Source of the DNA: Streptomyces roseirectus
GTDB lineage: Bacteria > Actinomycetota > Actinomycetes > Streptomycetales > Streptomycetaceae
DNA: 64,000 bases
Direction of reading: 5' to 3'
Assembly: GCF_014489635.1 (NCBI RefSeq)
Contig: NZ_CP060828.1
Coordinates: 3,820,001 to 3,884,000, forward strand
The first letter of the stretch is position 1, and every line of letters begins with the position of its first letter. The notes below the pieces were generated by a model. The model did not search any database and was not told the origin of the DNA. It worked only from the letters and a program-made list of their open reading frames with translations. A program made the position numbers and the translations under genes. Positions 61,788 through 64,000 of this stretch are shown here, piece by piece.

Positions 61788-64000
61788 TCACGAGATGCCG
61801 AACTCCTCACCGAGGAAGTCGAAGATCTCCTCGTCGCTCGCCGACTTGATCCGCTGCCCGACCTCGTCCGTCTCGACGGGGACGTCCCACTTGGCGAGCA
61901 GCGTGCGCAGCCGGTCGGTGATCTCCGCCCGCGCGGTGTCGTCGTCGGCCACGGTGTTCAGTGCCGCCTCAAGCCGATCGAGTTCGGCGAGCCCGGGAGC
62001 ACCGGCGTCATCGACGGCCCCCAGTTCGGCCCGCAGATGCTCGGCCAGCGCGACCGGCGTCGCGTGGTCGAAGACCAACGTGGCCGGCAGCTTCAGCCCG
62101 GTAGCCGCGAAGAGGCGGTTGCGCAGCTCCACGGCGGTGAGCGAGTCGAAGCCGAGCTCCTTGAACGCGCGATCGGCCTCCACGGCCCCGGACCGAGCAT
62201 GGCCAAGAACGTTCGCGGCCTCCTCCCGCACCAGCTCAAGCAGCAGACGCGGATGCTCGCTCGCCGGCAACTCCCGAAGCCGCCGCACCACTTCCGGCTC
62301 CCCGGAATCCAACTCCGCCACCACCGGCGCCGCCTCGGGCAACTCGGCGAACAGCGAACTCGCCCTGGCAACGGTGAACCCGGGCAGGAACAGCTCCCAG
62401 TCGACGTCCGCAACGGCAACAACCTCGTCCCGCCGCCGCAGCGCCTCGCCCAACGCGGTGATCGCGACGTCCGGCGCCATGGCGGGCAACCCGCGCCGAC
62501 GAAGCTGCGCCTCGATGTCACCCGCCGCAGCCATCCCGCCCCCGGCCCACGGCCCCCACGCCACCGAGGTGGCGACGAGACCGTCCGCCCGACGCTGCTG
62601 GGCCAGGGCGTCCAGGTAGGCGTTGGCCGCCGCATAGGCGGCCTGCCCGCCACTGCCCCAGACGGCCGCGATGGACGAGAACAGCACGAAGGCGTCGAGG
62701 GGTTCGCCGCCCAACAGGGCATGCAGATTCGCCGCACCGCCGACCTTGGCCGAGACGACCGCGTCCAGCTCGTCCGAGGTCAGCTCGGTCAACGGAACAC
62801 CGGAATGCGGCACCCCTGCGGTATGCACCACCGCCCGAACCGGCGCGCCCTCATCGGCCAGTTGCCGCAGCAGCTCCGCCAGAGCATCACGGTCGGCCAC
62901 ATCACAGGCGGCAACGGTCACCTTGGCGCCGCCCGCGAGCAGTTCGGCCTCCAACTCCGCCGCACCGTCCGCGTCACGCCCCTGACGACTGGTGAGCACC
63001 AGATGCTCGGCCCCATTCCCGGCGAGCCACCGGGCGACATGCGCCCCGAGCGCCCCGGTCCCCCCGGTGACCAGCACAGTGCCACGCGGACGCCACTCCG
63101 GGAACGACGTCCCGTCGACCGCCCCACGCTCCACCCGGCGCAGATACACACCGGAGCCCCGCACCGCCACCTGGTCCTCACCGGTGCCCTGAAGCACACC
63201 CACCAGCAGCTCGCCCACCCGCGCGTCCACCACATCCGGCAGATCGACCAGACCACCCCACCGATCGGCATGCTCCAGCGCGGCCACCCGCCCGAGCCCC
63301 CACACCTGCGCCTGCGCCGGACTACCCAGCCGATCCCCGGCCCCGGTGGACACCGCCCCCCGAGTCAGACACCACAACGGCGCGACCACCCCGGCATCAC
63401 CAAGCGCCTGCACCAGCGACACCACCGGCAGAGGAGCCCCGTCCGCCCCCACCAACGACACCACCCCGACGACCGGCTCCCCCTCACCGGCGGCCGCGCC
63501 CCTCAACCGCTCCACGAGCACCGCACGGTCCCCCGCACCCAGCTCGACAACGACGGTCTTGGCACCCCGCTCGCCCAAGGCACGCACCACCGAAGCCCCG
63601 AACTCCCCTTCCCCCTCCGGCAACACCACCAGCCAGCGCCCGGACAACGTCGCGCCCGTCACCCCGGCAGTGGCCTTCCACGTGACCTGGTACCGCCAGG
63701 ACTCCGCAGTGGCCCTCCGAGCCGCGTCAGCACTCACCCGAACCTCGGGCCAGTACCGCTCACGCTGGAAGGCGTAGGTGGGCAGATCCACGCGACGGGC
63801 ACCGGCGAAGAACGCGGACCAGTCGACCGTCACGCCCCGCGTATGAACCGAACCAAGGGCGGTCACCAGGGACTGCACCTCGTCACGGTCCTTACGCAAC
63901 ACCGGCACAGCCGCCAGGCCGTTGCCGGTCCAGCACTCCTGCGCGAGGGCGCTCAACGCACCATCCGGCCCCAGCTCGACGAACGTCGTGACGCCCTTCG
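61788..64000 (-). CDS. Type I PKS, C-terminal part of module n (KR-ACP), continues beyond window
   Basis: The last roughly 737 codons of a PKS that begins outside the window. Visible: the tail of an AT ([20 protein letters not shown]), KR (TGGTGALG near 63060, Ser-Tyr-Asn-Lys present, no LDD, Trp in AAVWGS, so predicted A-type and active), ACP (LGFDSL near 62145) and a C-terminal docking segment ending FDFLGEEFGIS. No DH is present. The AT tail matches the malonyl-specific ATs of this cluster and not the methylmalonyl ones ([13 protein letters not shown]), so malonyl is likely, but the specificity motif itself is not visible. A C21 hydroxyl is predicted. It ends 38 bases before the next PKS gene. 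Confidence 0.92.
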   Translation of the reverse strand, partial: KGVTTFVELGPDGALSALAQECWTGNGLAAVPVLRKDRDEVQSLVTALGSVHTRGVTVDWSAFFAGARRVDLPTYAFQRERYWPEVRVSADAARRATAESWRYQVTWKATAGVTGATLSGRWLVVLPEGEGEFGASVVRALGERGAKTVVVELGAGDRAVLVERLRGAAAGEGEPVVGVVSLVGADGAPLPVVSLVQALGDAGVVAPLWCLTRGAVSTGAGDRLGSPAQAQVWGLGRVAALEHADRWGGLVDLPDVVDARVGELLVGVLQGTGEDQVAVRGSGVYLRRVERGAVDGTSFPEWRPRGTVLVTGGTGALGAHVARWLAGNGAEHLVLTSRQGRDADGAAELEAELLAGGAKVTVAACDVADRDALAELLRQLADEGAPVRAVVHTAGVPHSGVPLTELTSDELDAVVSAKVGGAANLHALLGGEPLDAFVLFSSIAAVWGSGGQAAYAAANAYLDALAQQRRADGLVATSVAWGPWAGGGMAAAGDIEAQLRRRGLPAMAPDVAITALGEALRRRDEVVAVADVDWELFLPGFTVARASSLFAELPEAAPVVAELDSGEPEVVRRLRELPASEHPRLLLELVREEAANVLGHARSGAVEADRAFKELGFDSLTAVELRNRLFAATGLKLPATLVFDHATPVALAEHLRAELGAVDDAGAPGLAELDRLEAALNTVADDDTARAEITDRLRTLLAKWDVPVETDEVGQRIKSASDEEIFDFLGEEFGIS

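Noticed and set aside
61788..64000. A complete 722-residue protein starting at 63956
   Set aside because: The internal Met lies inside the AT domain and the frame remains open to the window end; the gene clearly continues outside.

Overview
The window reads as Streptomyces DNA (very high G+C, actinobacterial ribosomal proteins, GTG starts, CYP105-like P450s). It joins a core chromosomal locus to a large type I polyketide gene cluster. Everything is on the minus strand except one gene.

Layout. 1-3435: start of the S10 ribosomal protein operon, running leftwards as rpsJ, rplC, rplD, rplW, rplB, rpsS, rplV (rplV cut by the window edge). 3436-3888: the rpsJ leader and promoter region, shared with a divergent aldo-keto reductase (3889-4776, +) that probably has a leaderless mRNA. 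4781-4818: a 12-bp-stem terminator between convergent genes, taken here as the left border of the cluster. 4837-14684: tailoring, sugar and resistance genes, namely a secreted GH3 beta-glucosidase (DesR type), two CYP105-like P450s, a radical SAM deaminase (DesII type), a macrolide glycosyltransferase (DesVII/EryCIII type), its heme-less P450-like helper (DesVIII/EryCII type) and a type II thioesterase. 14827-64000: seven modular PKS genes transcribed leftwards, the rightmost entering from outside the window. The last protein ends in a thioesterase.

PKS logic. Upstream to downstream (right to left), calling the cut module n: n [AT probably malonyl, KR]; n+1 [malonyl, DH-KR]; n+2 [methylmalonyl, dead KR] and n+3 [methylmalonyl, DH-ER-KR] in one protein; n+4 [methylmalonyl, KR]; n+5 [malonyl, DH-KR]; n+6 [methylmalonyl, dead KR] and n+7 [methylmalonyl, DH-KR] in one protein; n+8 [methylmalonyl, KR] and n+9 [malonyl, KR] plus TE. 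At least ten extension modules are therefore present, against six or seven in the desosamine macrolides I know (pikromycin, erythromycin, mycinamicin). The order n to n+3 is repeated as n+4 to n+7, which suggests tandem duplication of a narbonolide-like four-module block.

How it fits together. The predicted carboxyl half is: C3-OH, C4-Me, C5-OH, C6-Me with C6=C7, C8-Me, C9 ketone, C10=C11, C12-Me, C13-OH. This resembles classic macrolides, with C5-OH the expected site for desosamine. The DesII, DesVII and DesVIII homologues point to desosamine, but the other sugar genes (DesI, III, IV, V, VI functions), a loading module, regulators and any erm-type resistance gene are not in this window and should lie to the right. 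The secreted beta-glucosidase suggests resistance by reversible glucosylation of the amino sugar. I do not recognise the exact product; a large or long-side-chain desosaminyl macrolide is the main prediction.
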